Counted from the stretch's first letter, positions 32,178-44,900 are shown. The stretch is DNA of 64,000 nucleotides from Trichaptum fuscoviolaceum (GCA_910574455.1 CAJSYZ010000012.1:365317-429316); one strand, 5' to 3'. Notes: generated by a model from the letters alone, not told the origin. Numbers and translations are program-made.

Positions 32178-35100
32178 TTAGTTATTGACCACGGGTACAG
32201 ATGTTTCGTGTAGCTGATGAGAGTGTCTGCCATTTTCCAAAAGATTCAACTCGTTCATCTGATGCCTGATATTCTCGATTTCGCCAACTACTGTAGCCAT
32301 TTCTGGTCGATCATCAGGGCTTGAAACCCAGCAGCTTTGAATAAGATTCCACACATCGTCAGTAAGGCCCCATGATACGGGAGCCTGCGGATGTTGTGGC
32401 CGGCCCTCATTGTTGACGACCTCTATAAATGCTTCAGCCGGAGAAATCTCGTGGAAAGGCACCTTTTGCGTAAAAATCTACGGATATAAATTGTGTTTAG
32501 CAAAGTCTATCAAGAAGAAGTATATGAGATCGTACCTCTATGCAAAGGCATGCAAAGGCATATACATCACTCTTTGTAGTAAAGCCGTCCAGGACGTCAG
32601 GAAAGTAATCTGGCACTAGGACCTCCGGCGCTTGCCAACGAGTTATCATGCTATCCTTGGGCTCGAGAATTCGAGCGAGGCCATAATCTGCAACTCTCGG
32701 GCACCCTTCATCGTCCATCATCACGTTAGCCTATAGTCTCATTATTCGTCAGAGTACCTATGCCACTGAGGAGTAAATAGTTTCTTACCGCGCGAAGGTC
32801 ACCATGGACCATGGTGGGGACAAAGCTGTGCAAATATGCTAAGCCACGAGCAACACCTAGCATCTTCGGCTGGTCAGTGTTCCGTCCAAGCTATGGCTGA
32901 ATAATTTCATACCAGAGACGTGCGGTCGGTAGGTAGATTATCCTCGAGGTACTTTGTGAGATTACCGCACCTCATCCATGGCATTACGATGGAAGGGATT
33001 GATGCCTGAGAGTCATCCGAAGACAAACCTAGGAAAGGTAAAACATTTTCGTGACTAATCCCACGCCATGAAGAAGCATCGAGAGCCAATTCCTGAGTTA
33101 TAGAAGTTTCTTAGCCTGAGATATTAACATATAACACAGTCTTCGTACTCACGCCCACAGCTCTTCTGATCGATTCCACATTCCCGTAAAACCGCAATAC
33201 CTTCAATGCAACAGATCGGCCACCTTCTTGTCCTTTCCAGACTTCTGCGAATTCACCTAGAAGACACTCCGACCCGTGAACACGCACAGCGCCACAAAAG
33301 ACGACGGCGTCGGGAATTCGTGGTAAGACGGACGATGTAGCTATGTGCTGAGCATAGAGTTTATCAACCAATTTGTCATACCCCCAGAGTAGTCTTCGCA
33401 ACCGCCTCTTGAGTTGATCTTCTCGAATACAATCGGTATATCTATATGGGATGGATTGAGATGTTGCTGAGATGCTAGAGTTGTCATAAGCCTTACGTTA
33501 GGTTTCTCGCTTCCTCGATTGTTTTGACGACCTCATCCACGAGCGGCGATTCACCAAACGTCATCTCTAAGCAATCGACCCATTCGTCTTCTGCGCTCTT
33601 AGGGGTTTCCTTTTCCAGGGAGGACTTTACGTCTCCTGAGCTTCCAATCCTGTGATTCGGCGAGAGACGGCGATTTTGTACTTCAACATATCGCCTGAAA
33701 GAGTCTACTCTTTTCTTCAAGTCTAGACTGAGGACAAAAGAGTATACCGCGCTAAGAGTGTTCCGAACGACCTTTGCTCGAGAGCTTGGGTCTGGCCAAT
33801 CGCGATCTAGATCCATTGATATATTCAGATATGCAACCCGACCATCAAGCCTGATTGCCCTGTAACGAGTAAAAATGTACAATAATCCAAAGCGTTTAGT
33901 ATCATTGAATACTCACCAGAAGAACTTGCGCCATGAATGGAGGGTTTCCCCGTCGTCTTTCTTTTCGTGAGAAGACTTAGTGAACTTTGAAAAGAAAAGT
34001 CTGAGCCATATAAATAAGAGCTTTAAGCTGAGGCCCTGCAGCAATATGATCCAATAAATGACGAGTGTAAATGTGGAGATGGTGCCTATGACAGGATAAC
34101 AAAGCTTCATAACAACGGTTATGAATACAATTGCTATGTATCTCATATTTATGGCCCATTTCTCATCGACCTTCAGTCGACAGAGAAACCATGCAACGGC
34201 TGTGAGAAGACAGACTCCATTAAAGACGGTGAATACGTTAGTAATAATAGAGACGAATAAGGGCTAAAAATCATAAGACGACAATTAATCCCTGATACAT
34301 ATTACGTTAACGCTTATGCTCACCTGAGAAGAGAGGTAGGAGAAGAGATTGAGGCCAATGACGAAGGTTACTGCGGCTACAATCAAGAACACCATCGGGG
34401 CTTTTTCGAGCCAGAATTGGACTATTTCCGGCTGAGTAGCTGAGTGAAACCTGTGTGAGACGCATCAGGGAAAAACTATGTTATTGAAAATAACAAAGAT
34501 GTCTTACACTTTGGACTTCCTCCAAGTCATCCCCAAGAGGCTGCTGATACCAGACGAGACGCTGAAGACCAAAGATACGAACCAAAAAAGATTCACCAGA
34601 CCACCTAACGTCGTTTTCGTGTTTTGGAAGGAATACTGCAATGTGGTTGCCGTGACGCTAGAGAAGAACGTAGCAATTGTCGTGATGTTTACGTAGCGGG
34701 TTGTCGCTCTTTCTTTTTCCTCCGCAAGAAACGAGGGTAATGCTGAAATAGTAATATGAGTGGGGAGCTTTCGAGTTCAGCACCAGCTTACATATCTCCC
34801 TAAACTGCTGCAATTCACTGATCAAGTCAGGAATTGTAGCCTCGAGACGAGGAAAGAAATGATCGAGGACATATTCCATATGTTGTCGTGGCTTCACGAT
34901 CTCTGCAAGAAAGGTGTGAGGCCTAGAGCACTGTCGCAGAAATCCTCGAATCTGACCTTTCATTCTCGAGGTGCTTTCCTATATATATAATGAACACATT
35001 AGACTTAGAGACTGTTGAGGTACTTTAACAGGCATCCAACGACATACATTCATGATATCTCGCCATTGCTGCACTGCCCGGAAGTAGAAAGCATGCTTTT

Positions 35101-35838
35101 GAGAGTATAAGCTGTCATTAAAGCCGACGAAAGTATTTAACAATTGCTGCATGCGCGTTCGGGTACCTTCAAGGTCATCTGTATCCGCCTCATGAGCAAC
35201 GGTCTCGCCAGACTGTAATTCGCCGCTTACCATATCTCAAATCTCTATCCTGATCTAGAACTTTCGACACTTCAGATACAGCGTCTTGCAGTCTTAATCG
35301 AAAGGCCTCCGAAGACTTGATTACTCCTTGATCGCCACCAACGATGCGATAATGATCTTCCAGATGAAGAAGCTATAGCTGCCATGAGCATTCACCTATT
35401 ACAGAGCACAGAAAGTCATAACAACTTCTTTCGTGAAAATCACCAATTTTCTATCCACATTTCGAACTATTAGAGCCTGAGTTGTGCTTGGTTATTAAAC
35501 TCCTACCCTTTAAACGCGTTCAATCTCTCTAAGAGATCAAACTTTGCTTCCGGCCACGATCTTCTCAGTATAGTACCTGTTCGCGCATGTCGAGCGTTCG
35601 CATTAGGGCTTACGTCCAATTGATCAGAGAACGTACTGTTGTCATTCACGAGTAGGATTTCGTTAGGCAACGACTTCTGAGCCACGGTATCCATAGAGAA
35701 CTGAAGAGTCTGCAACGCCTGCAGAATCTTCTCAAGTATATCATTTGTTGAACGCGTTTGAGTGCCAATACTTGGGCCTGATGTAGGATCAGTAGGTGTG
35801 CTGTGATAGTGTATGTGACGGGTGATGCCCCGGGACAC
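32178..35838 (-). CDS. Membrane TKL-type kinase (paralogue 2)
   Basis: Multi-exon minus-strand gene; the start near 35838 is uncertain. Same architecture as the gene at 16424. The N-terminal region has ILEKILQALQ, LLHLEDHYRIVGGDQGVI (about 35355-35405) and SLYSQKHAFYFR (about 35075-35110). Four transmembrane segments follow (about 34715-34130), including VNLFWFVSLVFSVSSGIS. The C-terminal kinase has GEFAEVWKG (Gly loop), VALKVLR (catalytic Lys), ISHENVLPFLG, YLHSFVPTMVHGDLRA with the catalytic Asp at about 32798, ADYGLA in place of DFG, and WQAPEVL. An APE-type segment and a C-lobe with CWVSSPDDRPEM complete it. The key residues are kept, so it is likely active. Ligand and pathway are unknown. 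Confidence 0.78.
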
Positions 35839-36959
35839 ATACCATCCACAGCAATCAAGAGCTTGTCCAGAGCCACGTGGCGCTCACTGGCAGTGTCGAT
35901 ATCTGCGAAAGTCGTTTATGGAACCTCAGAGGAACAACAGCGAGAAAACCGACGTACTGGACATATTCCCCAGCAACACTTGTCAAGATTGGGCTTGAAG
36001 ATATTGTTGGCTTGAGAAAGAAGGATGAGCGCTAAGCATTGGAACTTCCGAAGCAGCCTGATGGCGTCCATCAGAGTACACATCTGGAACAAGAAAAGAA
36101 GACTGCGCTGCCGTAAACGTCGCTATAGAGAGTGTGTATTAGATGTGTATGAGAATAATTGAGTTTATAAGCCGAAGAAAACGAAAGAGTTCACGGAGAA
36201 TAGTATAGTAGAAGTTGCAAGGAAAGACAACACGACGGCGACTCGGAGAGCCCGGACAAAAGGGTGGTACTTGGCCTGGGTGTGAGAAACTGCCGGCTTG
36301 ATGATGAGGCCGCATCGCGGTCCCGACGCCAGTGGCGTGTAGTAGGTTAGCGAAGCCCTTGCTCTACAATTGTCTCAGTGAACATTGTATTCTAATTCAT
36401 AACAGATTATTATGTATTCGGTAGTTATAGCTGACGGATCTGAAGACGATGCTATAAGGGAATACATATTTCTCTCTGAGAGCTTCAGCTACAGCTTGCG
36501 AAAAGCACTAGTCCTTCGTGTTAGGTGCAATTTTGCATCAACCGCTCGTTCATCTTCGTGATATCCGACCACTCAAATGCAAGGTTGTGTGGGGCGCTTT
36601 ATCCCACATTTCGAGTTGAAGGCGTTTCCGTGGCGAATAACATGTCCTTGGGCTTTTCGGAACCATCATGAAGTAGATGATGTTTGGTTGAAAGAAGCGC
36701 GGTCGAGAATGAAGCTAATGACGCTCTACGGAAGATGTAAGAAAGATCATTTGTGCAGAATCATGAAGGACTACCCACCAGGATCTCTGCGACAACGTAA
36801 CCACATTCGATGGCCCGATTCAATGGCAGACGAGGAAGACGTACAGGAAGGCGCTGTGTCCGTTACGATGATACACCCTGGGTTTACTGATCGATCAGAT
36901 CAGTTTCCTGGTTGCAGCAGAAGTATTTTAGCCATTGATTTAGTTCATAGTAAAGGGAT
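35839..36959. other. Upstream region of kinase 2, no supported gene
   Basis: A plus frame of 159 codons (36577-37056) has no family resemblance and overlaps the better-supported minus fragment at 36960-37370. An upstream exon of kinase 2 starting ATGGCTCTGGACAAG near 35876 is possible, but its phase does not fit. Confidence 0.3.
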
Positions 36960-37370
36960 GAGCTCACGTCTACTTTTCATCCCCGCACCCGTTCCCGGCA
37001 TAGTCGACGCCCAATCCATCACAACAAGCCCATTATCGTTTCCTTCCTCGTTGTAACTCGTCGTATCATAAAACACCATCTTGTCGCGATCCCCTGTGCG
37101 GTAGAGATTGATAGTTCCTGCATGGAATGAGTCTGGCGTATGGAGAGACCATGTCGCCAAAGAACTCGAAACGTTGCCATTCGCGATAACCAGTAAGCTC
37201 TCCCGCATGCAATAACAGTAGGTTTAAGATGGGCCTGAGGTAGTTCGTTGTTGAGAAGTTTCCTGATGGAGGAGATAGAAGTCTTCATGGCATCTGTTGG
37301 GTTTAAGTGCATTCGGGGTAGAGCGATAGGTTGTGAGATTTGGACGAAGTAGTCACTGCTAACAGAACGG
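36960..37370 (-). pseudogene. Fragment of an unidentified conserved protein
   Basis: On the minus strand, a frame reading SIRKLLNNELPQAHLKPT passes, after a 1-nt shift near 37200, into ANGNVSSSLATWSLHTPD, then INLYRTGDRDKMVFYD and GLVVMDWASTMPGTGAGM. The low-complexity-free, motif-rich character suggests a conserved enzyme or structural protein, but I could not name it. No start or stop in register and no flanking exons were found, so it is treated as a gene relic. Confidence 0.4.
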
Positions 37371-38077
37371 AGCGACTGTCGATTATACCAGTCTACTTGT
37401 GGGATTCACAAAAGCATTATTGCAGTCAATCGAAGAGATATTGAAAGTATAACTAACCTTCTGTCCTCCGGCCTCAACGCCTACGAACACCCTCCACTTT
37501 CGCGCAGACTATCCCAACACAATCTATACCATTCCCTTCTCCTTTGCCTCTCCTCGAACTCTGCTGCCGACTAAGGACAGCTCATCTATTGTGTGATGAG
37601 AACAACCGCTTTGTGAATAGTATTTGACAACAGATGTGTTCGTCAAGGGACAGATGGGCGTCGACAGGTTCTGCAAAGTCGACTTTGCTTCTCGCTGAGG
37701 TTTAATGCAGCTATTTTGCGGAGAAATTTTGATGGTAACAAAGCGCGATTTTGCGACATTTTACGGAGGGAAAGAGATAGAGAGCCTTTGTGGGACAGGG
37801 AGTAAAACAGAAGAACGATTCAACTTGAACTTCAGAAGCCGACCGCAAATTACCGAAACTTGAATGAGATTCAGTCGCCATTGAATCATGCCAACGAGGA
37901 GTATCTTCTCTTGAGGCGTACCAGCCAATCCAGTATTACCAAGTCCAGTAACTACTGCAAAGACGTGGGGTAAATCAGAGCAGTAATTATTCCACGTAGA
38001 AATAATACCCAAGTAATACAAAGTGGTAATACCAAATAGCGTGGTAACAAATACAAAATATAAGTGAACGACACAAA

Positions 38078-38160
38078 CGTGACTCGAACCCGCGACTCTA
38101 CAAAAGCCTAAACCGAAAACATTCTAATACGACATATTAACCACTACACTAAGGGGGATT
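38078..38160 (-). other. tRNA-like sequence, left arm
   Basis: On the minus strand an A-box-like TAGTGTAGTGG (38141-38151) and a B-box-like GGTTCGAGTCACG (38078-38090) lie about 55 nt apart, as in tRNA genes. The acceptor arms do not pair, so it is a tRNA-derived (SINE-like) pol III promoter and not a tRNA gene. Confidence 0.55.
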
Positions 38161-38179
38161 ATATATATTCTCAACAATA

Positions 38180-38316
38180 AGCCTAACAACCCTAACTACC
38201 TATCTACCCTAACCCTTACCCAAACCCTAACTCCTAACTATGGGGGGCAGAGCCCCCCAAACCCCCCACTAACCCTTAAATAACCCTAACAATAACCCTA
38301 ACAATAACCCTAACTC
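38180..38316. repeat. Telomere-like CCCTAA repeats, interstitial
   Basis: About ten CCCTAA words, mostly separated by short spacers, include ACCCTAACAAT repeated in tandem (38283-38305). A hairpin GGGGGGC-AGA-GCCCCCC (38242-38258) interrupts them, and GCGGGGC-TG-CGCCCCG follows at about 38320. Confidence 0.7.
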
Positions 38317-38371
38317 CTTGCGGGGCTGCGCCCCGTTGGGACAGTATATAATTACTAAGTGAGGCAAGGTA

Positions 38372-38475
38372 GTATAAGCCTCAGTAGTCTAGTTGACTTG
38401 AGCGTGGCTTCTCTTTATGGTAATTCTTATTCTGACGCGGGTCGTGTGTTCGAATCTCGTTCTCGTTCACTTTTA
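38372..38475 (+). other. tRNA-like sequence, right arm
   Basis: Plus strand: an A-box-like TAGTCTAGTTGAC, a B-box-like GTGTTCGAATCTCG at about 38446-38459, and GTTCACTTTT as a possible pol III stop. The GTTCACTT end is shared with the left copy. It lacks a pairing acceptor stem. Confidence 0.5.
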
Positions 38476-38584
38476 ATTATTTATTATTGCTTCTCTAAGT
38501 TACTTTACGGAATATTTACTGCGTAAAATTACTCCACGTCTTTGCAGTAGTTAGTGGCTTTGGTAAAACTGGAGCTGCTGGTAC

Positions 38585-39634
38585 TGGTGTTCTCTTCTCC
38601 TTACCTTCATGGCTTTATTATCTATATTCTCCAGCTTAAAGCCAACATAAGTTGAGACTGCGGACAAGCAGAGTGAAAAGCTCTTGTATTATCTCACAAC
38701 TTGAATGACGAAAAATCCGGCGAGCATTTCTTACACATACAACGGCCCGGGTAACATCAACTTGTCCTTGAACACAAGCACTCACCTCTCGCACTTACCT
38801 CAGGAGCTCGAAATACCATGAGGTACGACGTTTCGCCTTAGAGCCACTCTGATGATCCGAAGGTGTCCATCTCGCCTTTTCTTCCGTTCCTTCCGGTTTT
38901 CCTAGGACCATGACAAAGCCGTCTGCGCGAGGCCGAAAGTAACCTCAGAACGCACATTCTTATGCAAAAAACATGGACATAAGAGCATGGTATTCAACCC
39001 TTACAGATGGTATTAAATCACATCAAGGAAGACAGACTGAGCTGACGCCGGATTTGTTGTCTATCAAGTTGATTACAAGCTCTGTCCACTTTACCCGGTT
39101 AATTGGCTCTTTGAAGAAGTTCCCACTCGTAACATGATATAGGTTAGTCTATCGCTCAAGCTGATTATTGTTGCTCTCATAATGCCGTTACATAGATGGG
39201 CTTGCAATTCCGAGTCAAGTGTTGTTTAAAGGGCCGATCTACGTTGGGAATGTAGCAGACAGATAGTAGAAGGCGATGGGCTTCGATCAGTGATGAAACC
39301 AAGATAGGATCAAGACGGTCTTCTCAGACGTAAGAGCTTTCAAGTTTGTGTATGCGAAAAGATCGTACCTAATCGCATAATTCAGCAGCGAAGCAAGAAG
39401 TACCTCCGTTAGCAAGGCCGGTATGCCCGGTGGTATACAGTACCTGTAGTACAAGGTGAGTGACTTTGAGGATTTTGTGTATCCCTTTCTCATTCTCCTT
39501 CTACTCTCTTCTCCCTACACGTTGCGGGATATATGAGCTCTTCGATGGATAATGGTGATCGTGGCTCGTTCTCTAAAGTGACGCCGTAGAATGAGCTGAT
39601 GCGCGATTGCAGCTATCGATGGCCAAAGTGAAGC
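38585..39634. other. Intergenic region
   Basis: No supported gene. It is the presumed upstream region of the third kinase-family copy. Short frames at 39287-39493 and 39515-39697 on the minus strand look like shadows. Confidence 0.35.
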
Positions 39635-41400
39635 ATGGTCGTTGAAGTAGCACAGGAGCACAACGAGACTCATGGCCGTTTGGATATCTCTCAACATACG
39701 CCAGTACCGAACAGCGTTTTGCGTATGCTCTTAGAGTCTATCAACGGTGAGAATGAATCTATTGAAAGCAAATTTCACCGACATCCTGCTAATACTTTTG
39801 TATTTAAGAGCAAACTACCGTAAACAGAGAACTGCTGAACGCTATTAATGGTGTGTATCTCTATCTTCAGACGTAACCATTAAGTACATAATAATATTCG
39901 GAAGGTCAAACGCAATTTATCGGAGACGTTATCGGCAAATACTTCGGCGTTAATGAAGGATCTGAAATATCAGACATTTCAGGCCAAAAGACTTCCATTG
40001 CGACCAGTGACTGGTCTGCCAATATTCAGTCGAGTTGGTAACATTAGGTTGAATTCTGCTATAAAGGCCTACTCACATATGTGATCAGGTGAAGCAAGTA
40101 CCACAGGAGAATGGTTCGACGTTGAGAAGAAGGGTCATTTCGATGAGAGGGTGACTATATATAGAAGGTCAGCCAATTAAAACAAAAATACTCTTTTACG
40201 GCTGGAGATTCACCACTCAGACTTGCGTTGCAGGAAGTGGCTTGAAGTGAACGTGGAGGTGCGAAACTGTGATTGAGTAGTTCATCTTCAGCTATCTTTA
40301 CATATTACTACCTTAATCTAGCTCGAACACCTTGAAAAGCATTATGACAGAGTTGCTGGCGATCCACGTGTAGTTAAGGCCTCGTATGCCGTTCGCACAG
40401 CGCTGCTTGAAAGTACAGATGTGCTGGACAGTATCATCAACCCAATTGATCTCGTGCGAGCTGGTATGTGATGGTAGTTTGCCAAATAACCGATCTTATT
40501 TCTACAACTCTACCAGACCAGATCAAAGTTCGAAACGATCGCTATGGTATATTCCGTCCCGCATGTCTGCGACGTCACTCATTGACATAACCGATTTCAG
40601 AAAATGACTTGCGTCGAACAATAACACGACTTGCTGAAGCTGTCGGCGGCTTCCATGATAGCTTGTATGTCCAAAAACATGCATTCTACTTTCGCAAAAT
40701 GAGCGAATGTTGTAGTTTCATAAAGGTGTGTTTATGAGACGAACTAGGAGCTATACTGATGCTCGTTGTCATAGAATGGCGACTGTGCGTGCTAGATAAT
40801 TCCCTCCTTTTCGCCTATCTGCTCATGCCACCCCGTGTCGGTTTCGAGTAGACTATGATCTGCCCTTGAAAGATCTCCTTCCACTTATTCTTGATGAGAC
40901 ATTTCCTCGGCTTGAAACTCTACTTTCTGAAGCGATGGAGGAGCTACATGTGTTTCGAAGGAAAGGTGAGGGACAAGGGTTTATTTTACTTGCGTAGTCC
41001 CTTACTTGGTAAAACATAATCAGCATTCTCCTCTTTCCTCGCGGAAGAGAAAGAAAGGACAACTGTTCGGTACCTCAACATAACCACTATTGCCACATTT
41101 TTCTCTAGCGTAACTGCAACGACGCTGCAGTACACGCTTCAGCCAGGAAATAGCCAATCGCATTTCTCAGCGGTCAATCTCTTTTGGTTTACTTCACTGA
41201 TTTTCAGTGTCTCTTCCAGAGTAAGTAGTCTCCTGGGAATGACATAGCATAACTCTCGCATGTGAGTTTATCCCTTTTGATCTGTTACTTTGAGTAGCAT
41301 TAACAGTCCATTTAAGCTTCAACTCAAAGAATCCTCCGCCTGAAACAGTGAGACTGTGGCTCGATAAAGCTCCACTTATCTCCTTGATCAGGAACCTCAG
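39635..41400 (+). pseudogene. Membrane kinase paralogue 3, truncated
   Basis: Same gene family as 16424-20350, same exon order: MVVEVAQEHNETHGRL start, LRMLLESING, LEHLEKHYDRVAGDPRVV (about 40322-40375), SLYVQKHAFYFRKMSECC (about 40660-40715), then FLAEEKERTTVRYLNITTIA and the first two transmembrane segments (VNLFWFTSLIFSVSS). An in-frame TAG at 41245-41247 replaces the Trp found at the equivalent place in paralogue 1 (TTGGCATAAC there). Homology stops at about 41385-41400, where the GGATTAATCC array and the KDZ element begin. The remaining transmembrane segments and the whole kinase domain are missing. The 3' half was not found beyond the KDZ element. Confidence 0.75.
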
Positions 41401-41408
41401 CTGTTTGG

Positions 41409-41872
41409 ATTAATCCGGGGCCGTCAGCGACGCCACCCCGGATTAATCCCTGATGGATTAATCCGGTCCAAAGTAGATTTCAAAGTAATGCATTAGTATT
41501 AGCAACTAGAGTACTATACATGAGCCCAATGGGATTAACTACAATGTAGTTTGAATTTCTATTAGTTGAAGTCCAGACATCAAGTAAGAAGGATTAATCC
41601 GACCAAAGGGATCAATCCACTGAGGAATTAACCCACTAAGGGATTAATCCGACCAAAGGGATTAATCCGACCAAAGGGATTAATCCGACCAAAGGGATTA
41701 ATCCGACCAAGGAATTAGACGCGAAGGGATTAATCCGATTTAGAGGATTAATCCGTCAAAAGGGATTAATCCGTTGGAGAAGGATCAGTCCACCAAATAG
41801 GATTAACCTACTGCAACGGATTAATCCCGTGTGAAGGATTAATCCTTCAAATCGGATTAATCCCTTCGTGGT
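41409..41872. repeat. GGATTAATCC palindrome array
   Basis: Around fifteen copies of the perfect palindrome GGATTAATCC, plus several one-mismatch variants. Part of it is a regular 18-bp tandem (GGGATTAATCCGACCAAA, about 41640-41710). A single GGGATTAATCCC copy occurs at 45957-45968 on the far side of the transposase gene. Likely subterminal binding sites of the KDZ element. Confidence 0.75.
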
Positions 41873-41947
41873 ATGATAGAGTCGAAGATGGAAACAAAGG
41901 AGTCATTACGAAGGAGAATATATCAGAAGGAAAATGCTCTGAGTGTA

Positions 41948-44900
41948 TTAAGGAATTGAGCTTACGCCCATTTTAGAGGCAACGACTTGCGCATTTAGAC
42001 AGGCAGCAAGGTAAGTTTTTTGTTTTCGCGCCGCAAATGCAGAACGGAAATGCTGGCCTTTATTGAGTTCCCGGACGGATATGGCTGACCAGATTTCCCC
42101 AAGTCTTTTGAAGCCACGTATCAAACGTCGAAGCTCCTCTTCGAGAAGCTCGATTTCTTCCTTATACCTATCTCGAGCTGCGCGTTGACGAATCCACTGT
42201 ACTCGATTGTCTAGGTGTACATTAGAATAATGTATTATCACATTGAACTCAATAGATACGAACCTTCCAGATCCCTGTCCTCAATAACCTTATTGTCAGA
42301 CGCCGAAGACTTACCTGTAGACACAGTCCAGATCCAACCAATGACCTCCTTGCCCGTATTAAATTCAAGCGGTCGATCAGTAGAAGGCCTATACATATCC
42401 TTGTCGTCGAGAGTACGAAATATGTTGTGATCGGCAGGCAATCCCAAGTTGAGCATCGACTGGCGCACTCGACGATATTGAGCGGCCCAGAAGATCTTCT
42501 CCTTTCGAGCGTCCATAGCTGCATTACCAAAACGAGTCCTTGTATCGATTGGACGGGTCTTCTTCTGCGCTTCGTAATGGTATTGATTGACATGGCGAAC
42601 TGATCTCCGGAGGCACTCGAGCGCGTCGTGAGCTTCACCCTTCCGAAGTGTCAGCTCGATCTTCGCTAAGGCTTCCAGCTCATATTTCTTGCGATCGTCT
42701 GTGCTGAATTCGGATGGAAGGCAAAGGCGTTCTTCCCAAATATTAGGTACTTCCTCCAGACCATCGAGGACATCCCTAAGACCATCGCAAACTTCCGATA
42801 AACGAACTCTCCAAGCAGCCAGTATGTCATCCATCAATGTTGACGAAGGAATTGTTGAGCCGCCCTCGAAGACGTAGGGGAAATCGGCCTTCAATGCTTC
42901 TCTATACGACAAAGTACTATTAAAAGATATGCAATACATCTCGAATGAAGCGACTCACTGTCTTTGTTGAAGAATGAAGCCGTCACCAATCACCCTCCCG
43001 ACCGCATCGAGTCCTCTGTTCTTCCCTCGTCTCGTAGTAGTGTCCGCCATTTCTCGTATGCAGTTAGCAAGAGTATATTCTAATCACTATTCAGTATCAC
43101 GGCGAAACAAAAGATGAATCCACTGCCTACCGGGGTTCTTCGACTTGAACGCACTGAAAAATGTACCATCGGCATTCTTGCCTGATGTCGTACCTGCTCT
43201 TACCCAGTCCTCCACCGTCTTACTACCATGTAGCGAGCGAACAGATTCGTCAAAATCTGAGAACGACTTCGCAAACTTCTCCAGTAGAATCAGCGTGGCT
43301 TTGTGTTTCCGTTGAATCATGTCGGCTGCAAATCAAAGTCAACATCAGCTGCTCCATTGATGCAGATGTAACTAAACAAACCTTGTACAAACTGCTTTGT
43401 CTTGTTCCAGTCGTTGATCATATCATCAATTGTATCAATTCGATGACCCGGGTTCATTTGCTTTGTGCTTCCGGCAATCTGGTTTGCTTCCGCCCAGAAA
43501 CGTTCGAGCTCTTCCCCGTCAAGCCTTCCCACACCGAGCGCAAAGTACAGGCTGAATAGATATTGACATGATTCGCAGTGATTCTGAAGGTGCATCTTTC
43601 CGATATAGACCAGGAGGTCGTTGATGCTTGAGCCCGGGAATTCTTCCGCCCAGCGCGTGATCAGATTCACAATGTATTGACATCCGATATCATAGATGAG
43701 TACTCGATGCGCTATTCTTTCCGTGTTTCCCAACGCGCCACGCAGAGCATAATCACAGCAAACGAATCTGACCAGTTATCAGCAACTGCGTAGATCGGAT
43801 AGAATAGAGAAGACATACTTCTCGCCACGTTTCAAATTCACGACGCAATCAGGACGAATTATCCCATGGCGACAAAGAAGAGCGATAACGCCGGTGGACA
43901 GCTGACCCTTGTACTTTAGGGAATTCCAATTCTCGACCGCTGCGAACTTCGCACAGTGCCCTTTCTACAGCGTATCAGCCAATTGCCTTCGACATATAAC
44001 GAACGAAGATGTCTTACCTCGACTTTCAAATCGTAGTGCTTTTCCATATGCGCATCAGCTTCTTTCCTAGCTCGAAAGTACCCTCGCCCATCCCACAGAG
44101 ACTCGTCGTCTTTGTTGTTCTTCTTCTCGAGATTGATGAGCTTGAAGTTACCGTCCATCATGATGAAGATAGACTTCAGATGCCTGGCACACCGTTTCAG
44201 ACAAGCTAAGCAAATTATGCAGAACGAACTAACCTGTTGTCACTGTGCAAGCCTATAGACCTCGCATACTCATCTGACGCGGTAATTATTCCAGGTATTC
44301 TACTAGGAATATCAGAAAAGGTAAACACGAATGTTGCATTTGACTTACGAATCAGCGCAAGAGGGTATACGCCCCTGCTCTCCAGATGCATCCACGTCTG
44401 CATCGTTAACGCCAGGGACAGGACAAGCCAAGCACACTTCAGCATATGATCCACTTGGTCGTGCCTTGAAGACGTCGTCTATCTCATGACATTGACCGCT
44501 TCCCCTTTCAGCAGCTAAAACGCGCCAGAAATGTGCCATTCGGGTAAACTGGACCTCATGGACGACCTAACATTAAACGTGAGTTACATTCTAGATCATG
44601 GACGAACGACCGACTTACCGTATGCGTCTTTCGCGTGATTTCATCCGTTTTCCTTGCTAGCTTCTTAACGTAGTCGAACGCAGTTTTCCTCGACGTCAGA
44701 GTATGCAAGTGGAAATCTTCCATGCATCGGAATGTGAAAGCGATTTCCGGTTGTTTAACTGAAGCAGAAAGAAGGCCGTGCCAAGCGAGTTGGATACAAG
44801 CTGATTTCATTTCATTGTTGCAGCATTCGCAATAAACGACTTGAGCCTCGTGGAAACCGTTGGTGTCGATCACCTTGACATGCTTAAATTCTTTAGGTTT

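Larger units (their letters stand above)
37918..38584. mobile_element. Inverted-repeat element with tRNA-like ends
   Basis: A perfect 20-bp inverted pair, TAACTACTGCAAAGACGTGG (37949-37968; complement 38534-38553), lies within longer imperfect arms that reach GTACCAGC at both outer edges. Inside are a tRNA-like sequence near each end, pointing outward, a telomere-like core and two short G/C hairpins. No protein frame. No target duplication could be fixed because the outer edges are imprecise. Confidence 0.65.

Noticed and set aside
36577..37056. 159-codon plus-strand ORF
   Set aside because: Overlaps a better-supported minus-strand fragment; no motif or splice context.
38180..38316. True chromosome end
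   Set aside because: CCCTAA words are interspersed and flanked by ordinary sequence on both sides, within an inverted-repeat element.
38078..38475. Functional tRNA genes
   Set aside because: A- and B-boxes are visible but acceptor stems do not pair and no clear anticodon arm is formed.
41409..41872. CRISPR array
   Set aside because: Repeats are short palindromes with mostly 6-10 nt spacing in a eukaryotic transposon; spacers are not unique and no cas-like gene exists.
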